This document shows, piece by piece, positions 61,712 through 64,000 of a stretch of DNA of 64,000 bases; the stretch's first letter is position 1, and every line of letters begins with the position of its first letter. Where the stretch lies: positions 186,001 to 250,000 of the forward strand of contig NZ_JAQZAT010000006.1 of NCBI RefSeq assembly GCF_028736925.1, given 5' to 3'. The stretch comes from Flavivirga sp. 57AJ16 (GTDB lineage Bacteria; Bacteroidota; Bacteroidia; Flavobacteriales; Flavobacteriaceae). The position numbers and the translations under genes were made by a program. The notes below the pieces were generated by a model. The model searched no databases. It saw nothing but the letters and a program-made list of their open reading frames with translations, and was not told the DNA's origin.

Positions 61712-62617
61712 ATGAAACAATTAGCAATTTTGCCACTATTAGTGTTAACATTTTCAATGTGTGGAAATGCTCAAAGCAAGAAAAAACAAGATGCAGAAGC
61801 CATTAAAAAAATGTGTGGATGCTACGAGGTTACCTTCAATTTTGCAGAAACTTTTAATTACAGTAAAGATTCTCTTTACAAACCATCAAAAACCAAAACA
61901 GACAAAGCTTTAGAGTGGGCACAGTTAGTTGAGAACGATAAAAACAAAATTTCGATCCAACACTTACTTCAAGTAGGAGATCCGTCTAAACCGCACATAG
62001 TAAAGCACTGGAGACAAGATTGGCTTTTCGAAAACACTAATTTTTATATGTTTAATGGGGATAATACTTGGAACTATGTCTCAAAGCCAAAGGCTGAAGT
62101 TAAAGGCCAATGGACTCAAAAAGTATATCAAGTTGATGATAGCCCAAGATATGAAGGTTCTGCAACATGGGTGCATGTAGACGGGAAGAGTTATTGGGAA
62201 AATATGACAGATGCTCCGCTTCCAAGAAGGGAATATACCAAGCGCAACGATTACAATATAACGGTTAGGGGCAACCGTCAGGAAATCACTAAAAATGGGT
62301 GGGTACATGACCAGGATAATGCGAAGGTGGTTCGCGAAAAAGGAAAAGAAGATATGCTCCTAGCAAGAGAAAAAGGTTATAATACCTATGTAAGAGTTGA
62401 TGATAGTAGATGCAAAGCTGCGGCAGATTGGTGGGTTAAAAACCAGGAAAAGTGGGCTTTAGTCCGTTCTAAATGGTCTGATGTTTACGGCAGAAATAAA
62501 AATTTAGCTTTAGAATCTAAAGTTGAAAATAAATTACTTTATAAATACCTGTTTTCTGAAGATTATACAGAGGCCGATGCCATTAACAAGGTTATAGAAT
62601 CTTTTGTAATTAAATAA
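61712..62617 (+). CDS. DUF6607-family secreted protein
   Basis: 301 residues from ATG 61712. A longer frame from 61568 would add residues before the signal (MKQLAILPLLVLTFSMCGNA, then QSKKK), so the shorter form is taken. The mature protein is rich in Trp and Tyr with strand-like pieces: CGCYEVTFNFAETFNYSKDS, IQHLLQVGDPSKPHIVKHWR, VKGQWTQKVYQVDDSPRYEG and ATWVHVDGKSYWENMTDAPL. This matches DUF6607, a family of unknown function found beside TonB-dependent receptor genes. Such a receptor once followed here, as shown by the relic at 62618. Periplasmic or surface location is expected. Confidence 0.8.
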   Translation: MKQLAILPLLVLTFSMCGNAQSKKKQDAEAIKKMCGCYEVTFNFAETFNYSKDSLYKPSKTKTDKALEWAQLVENDKNKISIQHLLQVGDPSKPHIVKHWRQDWLFENTNFYMFNGDNTWNYVSKPKAEVKGQWTQKVYQVDDSPRYEGSATWVHVDGKSYWENMTDAPLPRREYTKRNDYNITVRGNRQEITKNGWVHDQDNAKVVREKGKEDMLLAREKGYNTYVRVDDSRCKAAADWWVKNQEKWALVRSKWSDVYGRNKNLALESKVENKLLYKYLFSEDYTEADAINKVIESFVIK

Positions 62618-62770
62618 GCCAAAACAAAAATCTACCAAGTCTTAAAAAAGAAAAGCACACGAGTATTATTACTGATAATAAACGGTATCTGTATAGCTTA
62701 TGGTCAAACGGTTTATCTAAACCGAATTTCCCCAGCAACTTTTGGAACCACATTACGCTATAAATTTTAA
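62618..62770 (+). pseudogene. Collapsed TonB-dependent receptor gene (signal peptide joined to last strand)
   Basis: The frame after the DUF6607 stop runs without interruption to TAA 62768. It reads KTKIYQVLKKKSTRVLLLII and NGICIAYGQ, a signal-peptide-like sequence, directly followed by TVYLNRISPATFGTTLRYKF and the stop. The last part, with its closing aromatic, is a typical final beta strand of an outer-membrane TonB-dependent receptor. No start codon is kept. The remaining receptor of several hundred residues is missing, so an internal deletion appears to have joined the two ends. Confidence 0.55.
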
Positions 62771-62775
62771 ACTAT

Positions 62776-64000
62776 ATGAAAACTATTAAATGTCTTATAG
62801 TATGTCTAATGTTTGTAAATGTTTTACAGGCGCAGTCTGAAAATGTATTTTGGGAAAGAGATTTTTGGAAAACGAATCCGACCATCGAATCCATAGAAGA
62901 AAAAATTGAAGAAGGCCATAGCGCTACAGCATTAAATCCTCATGGTTTTGATGCTATCGTTTATGCCATTTTGGAAAAAGCACCAAATAGGGTCATCAAG
63001 CACTTACTATCAAAAGAAGGTAATGGGGTTAACAAGCTCACACATGATAAACGAACATATATTTTTTGGGCAGCTTACAAAAATAACATGGAATTAATGA
63101 CATATCTTATTTCTATGAAAGCCAAAATGGATTTAAAAGATGCCCATCATTTTTCGGTTTTAACATTTGCGGCAGTAGCTGGGATCACTAATCTTGATAT
63201 CTATGATTTATGTATTAAAAATGGGATAGATATAAAAAGTGATGTAGACGAACATGGGGCAAATGCTTTATTGTTATTGATGCCCCATCTTAAAAATTTT
63301 GAAATTGTTGATTATTTTACTGATAAAGGATTAGATCTAGCTAGTGAAGACAATGATGGCAATGGGGTGTTTCATTATACGGCCAAAGCTGGAAATAAAG
63401 TCATGCTTGAGAAACTCATTGAAAAAGGTATTTCACATAAACTAAATGATAAAGGAGGAAATGCCATGTTGTTAGCCACTAGAGGGTCAAGAAACGGATA
63501 CCATTCACTTGACTTTTTTAAATATTTAGAGGGCTTAGGGGTTGATGCCAATATTACTAATAAGGATGGTGTTACACCGCTTCATAATTTGGCGTATGGA
63601 AATAAGGATCTTGAAACATTCAATTATTTTATAAGCAAGGCAGTGGACGTAAACCAAATAGATAAAGATGGCAATACGGCACTTATTAACGCTTCTGGAA
63701 GAAACTCTATAGGCATTATTAGCAAGCTGGCCGAAGACACAAAAAACATTAACCTTGTTAATAATAATGGACAATCTGCTTTAACTAAATCTATGGGTAA
63801 TGTGCCCTCAATCATTAGTCTTTTGATTAAAAAAGGAGCAGATGTCCATGTTGTTGATGCTAGAGGAAATAATCTTTCGTATTATTTGATCAAATCATTT
63901 CAAGCTAAAAAGCAGGAAGAATTCCATCATAAGGTGAATATATTATCTAACAATGGGTTTGATATTACCACGATTCAAAAAAATGGAAATACCTTGTTTC
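62776..64000 (+). CDS. Secreted ankyrin-repeat protein (3' end outside window)
   Basis: At least 408 residues from ATG 62776. The signal peptide is MKTIKCLIVCLMFVNVLQAQ. Ankyrin units of about 33 residues follow: DGVTPLHNLAYGNKDLETFN, DKDGNTALINASGRNSIGII, NNGQSALTKSMGNVPSIISL, each with the TPLH/TALI-type turn and following helices. The ends of the units carry the pattern KKGADVHVVDARGNN. It is a scaffold for protein binding in the periplasm or outside the cell. It follows six bases after the receptor relic and is probably the third gene of the DUF6607 unit. The frame is open at the window end. Confidence 0.85.
   Translation, partial: MKTIKCLIVCLMFVNVLQAQSENVFWERDFWKTNPTIESIEEKIEEGHSATALNPHGFDAIVYAILEKAPNRVIKHLLSKEGNGVNKLTHDKRTYIFWAAYKNNMELMTYLISMKAKMDLKDAHHFSVLTFAAVAGITNLDIYDLCIKNGIDIKSDVDEHGANALLLLMPHLKNFEIVDYFTDKGLDLASEDNDGNGVFHYTAKAGNKVMLEKLIEKGISHKLNDKGGNAMLLATRGSRNGYHSLDFFKYLEGLGVDANITNKDGVTPLHNLAYGNKDLETFNYFISKAVDVNQIDKDGNTALINASGRNSIGIISKLAEDTKNINLVNNNGQSALTKSMGNVPSIISLLIKKGADVHVVDARGNNLSYYLIKSFQAKKQEEFHHKVNILSNNGFDITTIQKNGNTLF

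Noticed and set aside
1-64000. tRNA, rRNA and riboswitch genes
   Set aside because: No cloverleaf-like sequence or conserved riboswitch core was recognised by eye, including upstream of ribE. A computed covariance search was not possible here.

Overview
The window is AT-rich DNA from a member of the Bacteroidota, most probably a marine Flavobacteriaceae. The evidence is the family content (DUF6443/RHS proteins, a PID-CTERM-type small protein, DUF6607, a MORN/YwqK lipoprotein, the yceD-rpmF-fabH-accB-accC block), promoters of the Bacteroidota type (TTTG, then TAnnTTTG), near absence of Shine-Dalgarno sequences, and many short palindromic intergenic repeats. No rRNA, tRNA or CRISPR array was seen.

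Bases 1-10,300 are an accessory, decaying polymorphic-toxin island. It holds the end of a large surface protein, a complete RHS protein with a variable C-terminal toxin tip, a small immunity candidate, and an orphan toxin tip with its own immunity candidate. That orphan cassette is bracketed by two broken copies of the start of a NADAR-domain gene. Next come two truncated copies of the end of an XRE regulator, each cut by a hairpin repeat, an IS1380-like element whose transposase has one in-frame stop, a toxin-antitoxin pair with a frameshifted toxin, and a stray piece of RHS core.

Bases 10,320-19,403 are one long, tightly packed + strand run: two lipoproteins, four paralogous secreted fibre-like proteins with variable middles and shared C-termini, then a type II secretion/type IV pilus-like set (GspC-like, GspK/PilX-like, two pseudopilins, GspF). 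Adjacent genes of the secretion part overlap. I read this as a possible dedicated export or assembly system for the fibre-like proteins. That is inference, and no GspD, GspE or GspG gene is in the window.

Bases 19,800-64,000 are mostly conserved housekeeping genes: ribE, pdxA, yceD-rpmF-fabH-accB-accC (fatty-acid initiation), mtgA and a Gre-like factor, an ABC ATPase, an RND tripartite efflux operon, prolyl oligopeptidase, an M28 peptidase, asd-mscL-alr-tdk, rsmI, hopJ, a uracil-DNA glycosylase, an OsmC protein, a PNGase F-like protein, recJ, lpxH, queD, a MATE exporter and a universal stress protein. The end has a DUF6607 gene, the relic of a TonB-dependent receptor reduced to its signal peptide and last strand, and an ankyrin protein running off the window.

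The intergenic DNA holds several dispersed families of palindromic elements. The most striking is a 160-bp element present in three full copies whose terminal arms differ between copies yet remain complementary within each copy.
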